A program made the translations under genes and the position numbers. A DNA stretch of 11,015 bases from Gemmatimonadota bacterium (GTDB taxonomy: Bacteria > Gemmatimonadota > Gemmatimonadetes > Longimicrobiales > Longimicrobiaceae), in NCBI GenBank assembly GCA_019348265.1, contig JAHWJV010000069.1, forward strand, positions 1-11,015. The letters run 5' to 3'. Positions within the stretch are counted from its first letter, which is position 1; the number at the start of each line of letters is the position of its first letter. Of the stretch, positions 1-6,847 are shown piece after piece. The notes below the pieces were generated by a model. The model searched no databases and was not told the origin of the DNA. It saw only the letters and a list, made by a program, of their open reading frames with translations.

Positions 1-350
1 ATCCTCTCCGGCGTGCCGACGAGGGGATAGCTCCCGGCGCCGCCCGCGAAGCGCTGGCGGTAGAGGTCGAAGGCGCTGCGGTCGTGGGAGCCCGCGAACT
101 CCTTCTTGCTTGCCATGTGGTAGTCGACCGCCTCGTGGTCGGCCTCCGCGACCGCGTATTTGTGGTAGTAGGCCTCCGCCTCCTCCTGCGTCTCGCGGCA
201 CACCACGTGGCAGACCGTGTAGATCCCGACCTCGCGCCCGAACTGGGCGGCGCGCTCGCGGATGTCGGCGATGTGGCCGCGCCCGTCCTCGATGGTCGAG
301 AAGGTGGAGAAGAGATAGTCGCAGTTCTTGGCCGCGAAGGTGCGCCCCGG
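1..350 (-). pseudogene. C-terminal part of a luciferase-like flavin monooxygenase, 5'-truncated and running off the left edge
   Basis: Read on the - strand, this stretch gives a clean luciferase-like monooxygenase (LLM, RutA/alkanesulfonate-monooxygenase type) segment. It contains GRTFAAKNCDYLFSTF, then IEDGRGHIADIRERAAQFG, a region around YTVCHVVCRETQEEAEAYY, and near the edge RQRFAGGAGSYPLVGTPER. This family uses FMNH2 and O2, and the segments match the part of the barrel that follows the phosphate-binding region plus the late 'G(T/S)PE' motif. Upstream, the family similarity stops near 350 and the same frame meets a TAG at 428-426. No plausible start codon or ribosome site is visible, so the N-terminal half is missing. 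The gene continues beyond position 1. It is most likely a remnant joined to foreign DNA, or one side of an assembly join. The family call is firm; the substrate is unknown. Confidence 0.72.
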
Positions 351-351
351 C

Positions 352-468
352 GCGTGCCCGAAGTGCGGATCGGCGCTGGTCGTCAAGAAGATCGGGACGA
401 TGGAGCCCTTCTGGGGGTGCGTCCGCTACGGCGCCAATGCGAACCCGTGCGCGCACCGCGAGCCGATG
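352..468 (+). pseudogene. Possible zinc-ribbon fragment (topoisomerase C4 type)
   Basis: The + strand frame reads CPKCGSALVVKK (Cys codons at 355 and 364), then EPFWGCVRY (Cys codon at 418) and a further Cys at 448. The CxxC...FWGC..Y pattern resembles the C4 zinc ribbons found at the C-terminus of type I topoisomerases and of some nuclease-like proteins. The last Cys is further away than usual (nine residues between the third and fourth Cys). There is no start, stop or ribosome site belonging to it. The opposite strand is also open here and shares the same wobble positions, so codon composition cannot decide between the strands. A small scrap is the best reading, and coincidence remains possible. 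Confidence 0.35.
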
Positions 469-486
469 TCCGAGGCGACCGGCGGC

Positions 487-556
487 GCGGGAGGTCGCGC
501 GGCTCGTCCCCGTCCGCGGCGTCGTCGTCGCCGGCAATCACGGCCTCGAACTGCTC
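487..556 (+). pseudogene. Possible scrap of trehalose-6-phosphate phosphatase
   Basis: About 23 codons on the + strand read REVARLVPVRGVVVAGNHGLEL. AGNHGLE is a hallmark of OtsB-type trehalose-6-phosphate phosphatases (HAD family), where it follows a short strand as here. The similarity ends at the palindrome CTCGAG (554-559), exactly where a cyanophycin synthetase piece begins on the other strand. There is nothing else of the gene in the window. The piece is too short for certainty. Confidence 0.33.
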
Positions 557-865
557 GAGGGCGACGTGCTCCAGGATGTGCGGGAGGTGGGTTCCTTCGC
601 GGAGCCGCTCGACGAACCCCCCGCTCTCCCCGCGCGAGCACGGGTGCTCGTGGAGGGAGGGTAAGTGGCCCAGGAGTCTATCGGTGAACCCGTCGAGCTC
701 TGCCGAGGTGACGTCCTCTAGCGAGCCGAGCGCAACGTCGCACGCGATCACCGGCGCGAGACGCCAGAAGTTCGGTCCGCGCACGGGGCGCAGGCGGCTC
801 ACCCGGAGCTCCGCCGGGTCCACGGCGCGCGGGCCCGCCGGTGCGTGCGAAGCCAATGTGCTCAT
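554..865 (-). pseudogene. cphA: N-terminal domain of cyanophycin synthetase, truncated after about 104 residues
   Basis: From ATG at 865 the - strand encodes about 104 residues typical of the N-terminal domain of CphA, the ligase that builds the Asp-Arg storage polymer cyanophycin. Landmarks are LRPVRGPNFWRL (about residues 26-36), the LPSLHEHPCSRG segment with the Cys/His pair (about 68-79), and LREGTHLPHILEHVALE (about 88-104). In real CphA this is followed by 'LQ...AG' and then by ATP-grasp and Mur-ligase domains. Here the similarity stops at residue 104 (position 554) and the frame runs into an Arg/Asp-rich, unrelated tail. Roughly seven eighths of a normal CphA (near 900 residues) is missing. 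No good ribosome site lies before the ATG. It is a remnant or half of a chimeric join, and the family identity is convincing. Confidence 0.72.
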
Positions 866-1244
866 CAGAAGAGGGTTTCGGGGATCAGCCCCGCGGGAAG
901 TGTCCGTCCGTCATTCCTGATCTCGCCGGGCCTCGGCCATGGCCGCTGGCCTCGATGCGCTCGGTTTCCGCGCGTCGACCGCCGCAGTCGATCGCGCGGC
1001 CGTAGACGCGTGCGCCCGAATCGGAATTCCTGCGGACGTCGACTCCCCTCTGCGCGGGGTCCGGCAGGCGTTGATCCCACATTGCTCGCAATCCCGCGGT
1101 ATCCGGTTTCCGACGCCCGCCGGACCTGGGGTCGGCGGGGCAGGAGGGCAAAAGCGCACGGAGCATACCAGCCGCGGGCCGCTCGCTGGCGAAAGTTACG
1201 CTGGGGCTACGAACTGCTCGTCGGGCTCGCTCGCCGCGCGACCG
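866..1244. other. Stretch with no recognisable gene
   Basis: Several frames are open on both strands because of the GC content, but no conserved motif, signal sequence or credible start with a ribosome site is seen. It lies between the cyanophycin synthetase piece and the CheB piece and may contain further unrecognised gene scraps or the old upstream region of the CphA piece. I see no RNA gene or mobile element in it. Confidence 0.5.
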
Positions 1245-1439
1245 ATACGCCTGCGCGGCGCTGCGGAAGAGCGGATCGGCGGCGGGGCGGGTGCGGTTCT
1301 CCCGGGCCGCGCGTGAGAGCTCCATGACCCCGTTCCGCACCAGAAGATGGTGATCGGGCGGCGCCACGTAGATGCGTCCACGCTCGATCCGAGCTTCATG
1401 CGTCGCGTGTGTGGCGGGCAGTGGTCCGGACCGACTGAG
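1245..1439 (-). pseudogene. cheB: Internal fragment of a CheB-type protein-glutamate methylesterase
   Basis: The - strand encodes about 65 residues with clear CheB methylesterase-domain motifs: LSRSGPLPA, then ERGRIYVAPPDHHLLV (around 1385-1337), MELSRAARENRTRPAADPLF and ending in RSAAQAY near 1245. CheB-like enzymes remove methyl esters (or amides) from chemoreceptors. This piece is the central part of the catalytic domain; the upstream serine motif and the downstream aspartate region are both absent. After AAQAY, where CheB continues with a conserved glycine-rich strand, the frame turns into Arg-rich sequence without similarity. No response-regulator domain or other chemotaxis gene is nearby. 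It is a non-functional remnant or a chimeric piece. Confidence 0.72.
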
Positions 1440-1462
1440 GATCAGGTGCGAACGGTGAGTGC

Positions 1463-1564
1463 GATAGCGCGAGAGCGCGAGAGCGGTGGGGGCATAGGGC
1501 ATGCCCCGGGTGCCCTGAAATCACACAGGGGCGTCGCCGCTCAGCTTCGCGCTCTCGCACTATC
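1463..1564 (-). repeat. 18-bp inverted repeat directly behind the ligase stop codon
   Basis: The arms are 1463-1480 (GATAGCGCGAGAGCGCGA) and 1547-1564, separated by 66 bp. They are complementary except at one position, which becomes a G-U pair in RNA copied from the - strand. The arm contains tandem GCGCGAGA-like octamers. It starts 2 bp after the TAA (1569-1567) of the 963-residue ligase, so it could act as a 3' stem or terminator of the operon. There is no T-run after it, so a classical intrinsic terminator is not shown. Confidence 0.55.
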
Positions 1565-1566
1565 CC

Positions 1567-4458
1567 TTACAACCCTCGTCCCCACCACGGCTCGTTGGAG
1601 TCGAGGCAGTCGGCGAGCTCGATGTAGACGCGCCTGGCGGCTTCGGTGAAGACGTCGTCGTCGTCGACGTACAGCATGAGGTGCGAGCGGATCCGCTCGG
1701 ACAGCGAGCCGCTCTCGATCATGGTCTCGACCAGATCCAGGTAGTCGGCGTCCTCCCTACGTACGACTTTGCGGGCGTGTCGCAGGAGGTCGTGGAGAAC
1801 CGTCTGCACCGGCACGAGACCGTTATCGCCGCGGTCGGGCGAGTCGCCGAGATGGGGCGCGAGCACTCGAGCCTGGCTCCCATCCCGGATCGTCGCGCGG
1901 AAGTCGTGCACCAGCTGGTGGTGGTCCGGGAAGGCGAGCTTCCCGGCCATCGCACGATGCGCGAGGTAGCGCAGCGCCGAGCGAACGAAGACGGAGATGG
2001 CGATGTCCAGCTTGACGCACTCCTGCGTGTCGAGGACGCGGATCTCCATGGCGCGTCGCGAGAACTTCAGGACGGCGCCGCGCGCGTTGAAGAACTCGTG
2101 CCTGAGGATGCCGGCGCCGGGAAGCTCGTCGAGCGCGCGGTACATGCCGCCCAGGATGCGCTTGCGGTAGTCGCCGAGCCCTTCGACGTACTCGGGGACG
2201 ATGTCGCCGCAGGACTCCGGGATGCGAGCCTGGTGCTCGACGATCCACGCGAGGCGGTTGTCGACAGAGCTCTGGAGCTCCCCGTCGTACATCGGGGAGC
2301 TCGCCGCGAGCGCGGGCAGGTAGGGGATGAGGAGCGCGGAAGCGTTGTACATCGCCACGGCTTCCTCGTCACGCCCGAGCGGGAGGTTCAGGTGGGTGGC
2401 GTGCACGTTCATCCACCCGTGCGTGTGCACGTCGAACAGGCGAGAGTAGGTCTGATAGATCCGGCTGTTCGACCGCGTCCAGAGCTTCGCCTTCTTCGGG
2501 TTGAGCCACGGGTGCATGCCGGTCGGGAGCAGCCGAGCGCCAAACTCATTGCGAAGGACGGAAGAGAACCGGGTCACGCCCTCCATCAGCGCGTCCTCAG
2601 CGTCTCGTAGGCGGCGGGTCGGCTCGGGCGTCTTCAGCTCGAAGACATGGTCGGCGATCTCGTTGGAGAAGGAGCAGCGCCCGAGGTCCACGTCCGATGT
2701 CGCCCGCCCCGTCATCGAGCGGAACGCGTCCTCCACCAGCGAGACGGCGTTCAGGTCCCGATCGACCACGGCGTACTCTAGCTCGATTCCGGCGACCTCG
2801 AAGGGCCGGAACTCCCGCTTCGTGGGAGCAGCGGGCGGCGCGGGAGCACGCGTCGGCGCGCGCGCCTCTTCCGCCTCCTCCGCCGGCGGGGTCTCCTCGA
2901 TCCTGCGGACGAAGTAGGCGAGCACGTCCTCGTAGATCACGTTGCCGTCCGCCGCGTCGTCGTAACCGATGTCGAGGTTCGGGTTGTCGTTCACCTCGAT
3001 GACGACGGGACCGGTCGGGGTCTCCTTGATGTCGACGCCGTACAGACCGTTGCCGATCAGCGCCGCGGCGCGCAGCCCGAGCTCGGCCACGGCCCTGGGC
3101 GTCTCCTCGCGTGGCACCGCGTCCACCTTGCCGTAGCGCTCGCCCCCCGGGTCCACGTTGCGGATCTGCCAGTGACCCCGCGCCATGTGGTACTTCGCGG
3201 CGAAGAGCACCTTTCCTCCGAGCACGGTGATCCGCCAGTCGTAGTCCGTCGGGAGGAACTCCTGTGCGATGAGGAGCGGCGAGCGCCGGAACATATCCGC
3301 GCAGACGCGCTCGTACTCCGCCCGGTCCATGCACTTGTGCACGGCGGCGGAGAAGGAGCCGTCGGGAAGCTTCACGACGACCGGGCAGCCGAGCGCCTCC
3401 ACTTCCGACCAGGGCGTCTGCGAGGTGACGACCCGGGTCCGCGGCGTGGCGATCCCCTCGCGCCGGAGCAGCTCGTCCAGGAATACCTTGTTGCTGCAGC
3501 GGATGATCGACTGTGGGTCGTCGATCACGGGCATGTCCAGGGCCTCGGCCCGGAGCGCGAACTGGAAGGACGGCTCGCGCACGCCCGTGAGCGTGCGGAT
3601 GAAGAGTGCGTCGTAATCGCCGAGCCGGTCGATCTCATCGAGCCCGATCCGGTGAACGTGCACGTTCATCTTCGCGGCGATGCGGGAGAGCCGGTCGATG
3701 GTCTCCGGCGTGGACGGGCTGAAGGGGTCGGTCTCGTCGTACAACACCGCCAGCGACGCCCGCTTGAGCTCGGCCGGGGTGGGCGTGGCGCGGCGCAGGA
3801 CCCAGCGCTCGTTCTGCAGCCCCTCCACCAGCGCGTTGCGGTCGGCCGGCGCAAGCTGCTGGACCGGTACCGCGGCCGCGTACGACACCTTCCACTCCCC
3901 CTCCTCCTCCAGCAGCTGGATCCGGAGGATCGGCGCAGGCCATTCGCGGTAGATCGCCTGGGCCGCGGCGCGGAAGCGGTTGTCCGCGCACTGCCCGAAG
4001 TACGCGAGCGCCTCGATCGGCTCCGCGTCGCGCGCCGGCCTGAGCTGAACCGGCTCGGCCGTCGACACCACGAGGAGCGACGGGTGCGCATCCGGGCCCG
4101 GGGAATCCTCCTCCGCCGCGACCGTGCTCGGCAGGTCGCGGCGACGCGGCCGCGTCTTCACTACGTGCATGGTCGGCACGCCGGCCTCCCGCAGCACGCG
4201 AAAAAGCCCGAACGGCTCCGTCAGCCCCTCGATGGTCTCCACGGACGGAAGCACGCGCTGCCCCCGCGCGTCGGCGACCAGCGAGACGTAGTAGCCCTTG
4301 GTGCGATATCGGTACGACCGGCAGAGATTGATCACCGCGCCACCGCGGGAGACCGCCTCCGTTCCCGCGAGGTAGCGGTCGGCCGTAACCATCCGGTCCG
4401 CGGGCAGCCCCGGCATATCGGCAGGGTCGGACACCACGACGATGAGTCGGCGGCTCAC
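1567..4458 (-). CDS. RLAN + RimK-like ATP-grasp ligase fused to a GCS2-type amidoligase
   Basis: This 963-residue protein has three parts. Residues 1 to about 200 look like RLAN, the N-terminal domain found on RimK-like ATP-grasp proteins (NLCRSYRYRTKGYYVSL at about 44-60). Residues about 230-520 are a RimK-type ATP-grasp that would join an amino acid to a carboxylate through an acyl-phosphate: SNKVFLDELLRREGI (322-336), VVKLPDGSFS (361-370), IAQEFLPTDYDWRITV (397-412) and the Mg-binding VIEVNDNPNLDIG (486-498). A Pro/Ala/Glu linker (about 523-547) leads to a GCS2 (glutamate-cysteine ligase-like) domain. That domain has GIELEYAV (557-564), SNEIADHVFELKT (598-610), MNVHATHLNLP (683-693) and EIRVLDTQE (805-813), so both active sites look intact. 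The GTG start overlaps the peptidase stop by 4 bp (GTGA), with GAAGGAG 7 bp upstream, indicating translational coupling. It is probably a cytosolic maker of a peptide or amide, substrate unknown. Domain calls are firm. Confidence 0.9.
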   Translation of the reverse strand: MSRRLIVVVSDPADMPGLPADRMVTADRYLAGTEAVSRGGAVINLCRSYRYRTKGYYVSLVADARGQRVLPSVETIEGLTEPFGLFRVLREAGVPTMHVVKTRPRRRDLPSTVAAEEDSPGPDAHPSLLVVSTAEPVQLRPARDAEPIEALAYFGQCADNRFRAAAQAIYREWPAPILRIQLLEEEGEWKVSYAAAVPVQQLAPADRNALVEGLQNERWVLRRATPTPAELKRASLAVLYDETDPFSPSTPETIDRLSRIAAKMNVHVHRIGLDEIDRLGDYDALFIRTLTGVREPSFQFALRAEALDMPVIDDPQSIIRCSNKVFLDELLRREGIATPRTRVVTSQTPWSEVEALGCPVVVKLPDGSFSAAVHKCMDRAEYERVCADMFRRSPLLIAQEFLPTDYDWRITVLGGKVLFAAKYHMARGHWQIRNVDPGGERYGKVDAVPREETPRAVAELGLRAAALIGNGLYGVDIKETPTGPVVIEVNDNPNLDIGYDDAADGNVIYEDVLAYFVRRIEETPPAEEAEEARAPTRAPAPPAAPTKREFRPFEVAGIELEYAVVDRDLNAVSLVEDAFRSMTGRATSDVDLGRCSFSNEIADHVFELKTPEPTRRLRDAEDALMEGVTRFSSVLRNEFGARLLPTGMHPWLNPKKAKLWTRSNSRIYQTYSRLFDVHTHGWMNVHATHLNLPLGRDEEAVAMYNASALLIPYLPALAASSPMYDGELQSSVDNRLAWIVEHQARIPESCGDIVPEYVEGLGDYRKRILGGMYRALDELPGAGILRHEFFNARGAVLKFSRRAMEIRVLDTQECVKLDIAISVFVRSALRYLAHRAMAGKLAFPDHHQLVHDFRATIRDGSQARVLAPHLGDSPDRGDNGLVPVQTVLHDLLRHARKVVRREDADYLDLVETMIESGSLSERIRSHLMLYVDDDDVFTEAARRVYIELADCLDSNEPWWGRGL

Positions 4459-5204
4459 GGCGCTACTCCTTCACGCTCCGGGAGCCAGAGCTCCAGCAGG
4501 ACCGCGTCGTACGTCAGGTCGCCGAGCATGATCGCGTTGGTGAGGCGGTGCGCCTCCACCGCCACCCGGCCCTGACGGTCGGTGGGCGCGTGGGCGGATG
4601 GATCGCGGACGGTGAAGCGCCGCCCGCGCTGATCGTACCCCGAGATCACGACGAAATGGCCCGTCGGATCGCCCGCGACGTCGTCGTCGAGCAGCTCGTG
4701 GGTCTCGGGATCGTGCCGCTCGCGCGGCATCCGGTACAGGTAGGTCGCGGACAGTCCCGCCAGAATTGGATGGTTCCGGTTCAGGATCGCCTTCAGCAGC
4801 TTCGGCGTCAGCTCGTCGAAAGCGATCTCACCGCCGTGCGAGAGGAACTCGAGATACGCCTTTCCCGCCCTCACCGACTTCGGCGCCCGCAGGTGCTCGA
4901 GCCGCAGGCCGAGCTTGTCACGCAGCTCGTCCGGCGAGAGGCTCGCCCAGGTGGGATCGAAGATCCGCAGATTGTAAGAATAGATCCGGGCGCAGAACCC
5001 CCGCCGCAGCGCGGCGATGCCGAGGCTCACCGCCAGCGTCCCTCCGTCCTCGTGCCGATCCACCTCCGCGGTGAGCTCCTCGAGAGGAACGTTCAACCCG
5101 TAGAAGTGGTACACCTTACGCAGACACGTCGGCCCGCAGGTGACATCGTCCGGCTGCAGGAAACGCTGCACCGGAAGCTCGTAGGAGACCCGCGCTGTCG
5201 GCAT
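4455..5204 (-). CDS. C39/papain-like cysteine peptidase, partner of the ligase
   Basis: This 249-residue protein has the C39-like peptidase layout. Q17 lies six residues before C23 in VTCGPTC (oxyanion Gln and nucleophile), His183 is in GHFVVISGY and Asp201 is in VRDPSA, giving a complete Cys-His-Asp triad. There is no signal peptide, membrane segment or ABC transporter domain, so it is not a bacteriocin exporter and probably acts in the cytosol. In many bacteria an RLAN/RimK-like ligase sits beside a gene in which a GNAT acetyltransferase is fused to a C39-like peptidase; here only the peptidase part is present. It is the first gene of the operon and overlaps the ligase start by 4 bp. The ATG at 5204 is the only sensible start, but no clear ribosome site precedes it and a heptamer repeat begins 10 bp upstream. 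Likely role: trimming, amidase or transpeptidase action on the ligase product or its target. The substrate is unknown. Confidence 0.87.
   Translation of the reverse strand: MPTARVSYELPVQRFLQPDDVTCGPTCLRKVYHFYGLNVPLEELTAEVDRHEDGGTLAVSLGIAALRRGFCARIYSYNLRIFDPTWASLSPDELRDKLGLRLEHLRAPKSVRAGKAYLEFLSHGGEIAFDELTPKLLKAILNRNHPILAGLSATYLYRMPRERHDPETHELLDDDVAGDPTGHFVVISGYDQRGRRFTVRDPSAHAPTDRQGRVAVEAHRLTNAIMLGDLTYDAVLLELWLPEREGVAP
4466..4472 (-). promoter_or_regulatory. Ribosome binding site deciding the GTG start of the ligase
   Basis: On the - strand the sequence is GAAGGAG, 7 nt before the GTG at 4458-4456. It lies inside the end of the peptidase gene and supports the overlapping GTGA start over any internal ATG. 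Confidence 0.7.
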
Positions 5205-5214
5205 GGTGGTATGG

Positions 5215-5371
5215 GCTATCAGCTATCAGCTATCAGCTATCAGCTATCAGTCGCACAGCAATCTAGATCAGGTGCCCTTCCTGAGGCAGCCCCCGCGCTA
5301 CTACATGCCCGCGGACCGGCTCACACCGTGGTCGGCTGATAGCTGATAGCTGATAGCTGATAGCTGATAGC
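5215..5371. repeat. Perfect 36-bp inverted repeat made of five heptamers per arm
   Basis: The left arm 5215-5250 is GCTATCA five times plus G. The right arm 5336-5371 is its exact reverse complement (C plus five TGATAGC). The 85-bp spacer 5251-5335 is not repetitive. The element lies between divergent genes (peptidase start at 5204, TPR start at 5521), with the left arm only 10 bp from the peptidase start codon. A transcript from the - strand into the operon would carry a long hairpin in its leader. Seven-bp units are not a multiple of three and the element is non-coding. Confidence 0.95.
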
Positions 5372-5520
5372 TAATCTTTTCAGACCCCCTGTCGATACTA
5401 TGATGTGTCGAGGTCGGGCCCGGGTCGCGAACGTAGCGCGGTACGGGTCGGGTCTGTAAGATACCGGGGGCTGGCTCGACCGCGCCCGGCGCCTCTTGAT
5501 GAGCCGAATGAGGAGTATCC
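5372..5520 (+). promoter_or_regulatory. Presumed promoter and leader region of the TPR gene
   Basis: This is 149 bp between the heptamer repeat and the TPR start. It contains an AT-richer part (around 5372-5408) and a good ribosome site GAGGAG at 5510-5515, 5 nt before the ATG at 5521. I do not see a convincing -35/-10 pair, so the promoter is inferred from position only. Confidence 0.4.
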
Positions 5521-6813
5521 ATGAGTGGATCCATTCCAGCTTCGTCCTCGCCCTCCAGGGCGCGCCGGTGGCGTGTGCCCCCCCCGCTGACGCGGGCCGG
5601 TGAGCTGTTGGAGGGTACGGAGGTGTTGACGGAGGTGTCTGGCGAAACGGCCGTGCTCCTCTGGAAATCGCTGCGGACCGTCACCCTCTGGGCCTCGGCG
5701 TCACCGCAGGAGCAGGTGCTGCAGCTGTTCGCGCCCGGAGCGCGGCAGCGGCGCATGGCGGAGCTGCTCGCGGCGGACCTGGACCCGGCGCTGCGCGGGC
5801 CGCTCGAGGGGCTGACGGTGCTGCTCGACCAGCCGGCTCGTGCCCGCCGTGAGATGGTCGCGCTCGCCTGCCGCCAGGTCGCCCAGTGGGCGGCGGCGCG
5901 CGGCAGCGTCAACACGGAGCTCGCCTTCGTGCAGGCCGCGGCGCTCGCCTGCCCGGCGGACGCCGAGCTCGCCCTACAGGTGGCGCGCCTCACGCGCACG
6001 CAGGGAGAAGTCGCACGTGCCGAGAGCTGGTCCCGCCGCGCGATCATGCTCGGCCGGCAGGCCGGGAACTGGAACGCCTATTCCCGTGCCTTCCTGGTCC
6101 TCGGGATCATGGCGAAGGACCGCGGCAACTATCCCGTTGCCCGGCGATTCGACCTGAAAGCTCTACGTGCTGCGACCCGGCACGGTGCGATCGACGTCCA
6201 GGCGATGTCGCTGCACGAGCTGTTCACCGTGTCGGTCGAGTGCGACGATGCGAGCGTGGCGCAGAGCTACGCACAGCGCGCCTTCCACGCCTACGGTGCC
6301 GGGCACCCACAGGCTCGCTACCTGGCGCAGGACCTCTGCGCGCTCTGGATGCGAGAGGGGCAGTTCCGACGTGCCTTCACCGTTCTCCAGTCGCTCGTCG
6401 ACGTGTTCCCCGAGCACGAAAGACTTCTCGCGGCGGCGAACCTGGTTCGCGCGGCGGGCGGAATCCCGCAGCGCGTGGCTTACGACGATGCCTGGGCACG
6501 GGCGGTTCCGCTGCTCGAGACCATCCAGACGCACGGCTTCGTCGGAAACGCACTCCTGAGCCTGGCACGCGGCTCCACCGGCGTCGGCGAGTGGGAGCGC
6601 GCCAGTACCATGGCCGAGCGCGCTCTCGCGCTCGCTACCGCCAACAAGATCGGCGGGCTGATCTTCGCGGCCGAGTCGGTACTCGCCTTCACGAAGAGCC
6701 GCCGCGCCGTCGAGACCAACGCGAACCGAAACGCGAACGAGCCGGTCGAGCAGGAAGCCGACCGACTCGCGACCGAGATGGTATCTTCCTTCCGTGCCCT
6801 GGTTACGGCTTGA
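5521..6813 (+). CDS. TPR-like helical repeat protein of unknown function
   Basis: This 430-residue protein has a basic, Ser/Arg-rich N-terminus (about 1-20) without signal peptide or membrane segment, so it is probably cytosolic. The rest is predicted to be helical. From about residue 130 to 390 there are tetratricopeptide-like helix pairs with small residues in register, for example NAYSRAFLVLGIMAKDRGNY (about 185-204) followed by PVARRFDLKALRAAT, QSYAQRAFHAYGAGHPQAR (about 248-266) and GEWERASTMAERALALA (about 356-372). The first 100 residues (GETAVLLWKSLRTVTLW, about 41-57) show no known domain. TPR proteins serve as protein- or peptide-binding scaffolds or sensors. The start is supported by GAGGAG 5 nt upstream. 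It is transcribed away from the peptidase/ligase operon and converges on the repeat lipoprotein gene. Partner and function are unknown. Confidence 0.8.
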   Translation: MSGSIPASSSPSRARRWRVPPPLTRAGELLEGTEVLTEVSGETAVLLWKSLRTVTLWASASPQEQVLQLFAPGARQRRMAELLAADLDPALRGPLEGLTVLLDQPARARREMVALACRQVAQWAAARGSVNTELAFVQAAALACPADAELALQVARLTRTQGEVARAESWSRRAIMLGRQAGNWNAYSRAFLVLGIMAKDRGNYPVARRFDLKALRAATRHGAIDVQAMSLHELFTVSVECDDASVAQSYAQRAFHAYGAGHPQARYLAQDLCALWMREGQFRRAFTVLQSLVDVFPEHERLLAAANLVRAAGGIPQRVAYDDAWARAVPLLETIQTHGFVGNALLSLARGSTGVGEWERASTMAERALALATANKIGGLIFAAESVLAFTKSRRAVETNANRNANEPVEQEADRLATEMVSSFRALVTA

Positions 6814-6825
6814 CCCCGTAGCCAG

Positions 6826-6845
6826 GACGGCGGAAGAATGCCGTC
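6826..6845. terminator. Weak hairpin between converging genes
   Basis: GACGGC (6826-6831) pairs with GCCGTC (6840-6845) around an 8-nt loop, in the 34-bp gap between the TPR stop and the end of the repeat lipoprotein gene. The stem is short and has no T-run on either side, so the terminator role rests mainly on its position. Confidence 0.35.
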
Positions 6846-6847
6846 AA

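Noticed and set aside
84..920. 278-codon open frame on the + strand across the fragment mosaic
   Set aside because: It crosses several unrelated fragments in the wrong frame and has no recognisable domain.
1501..1512. Palindrome near GGGCATGCCC as an operator
   Set aside because: It is a short GC-rich palindrome in the loop of a larger inverted repeat behind a gene, with no promoter nearby.
1681..2610. 309-codon open frame on the + strand opposite the GCS2 domain
   Set aside because: It is an antisense shadow of the conserved ligase, with no domain, signal peptide or ribosome site.
3172..4575. Long open frame of 467 codons on the + strand opposite the ligase gene
   Set aside because: It lies wholly antisense to a strongly conserved protein, is Arg/His-rich without motifs, and is open only because GC-rich wobble positions exclude stops.
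4455..5204. Bacteriocin exporter with a C39 leader peptidase
   Set aside because: There is no ABC or membrane domain and no double-glycine leader peptide gene nearby. The partner is a ligase instead.
5215..5371. CRISPR array
   Set aside because: The repeats are 7 bp, directly abutting and without spacers, and the two arrays are inverted relative to each other; no cas gene is present.
5301..6047. Coding potential through the heptamer repeats on the - strand (YQLSAIS-type translation)
   Set aside because: Heptamers stay open in all frames by composition. The frame overlaps the well-supported TPR gene in antisense and has no start signal.
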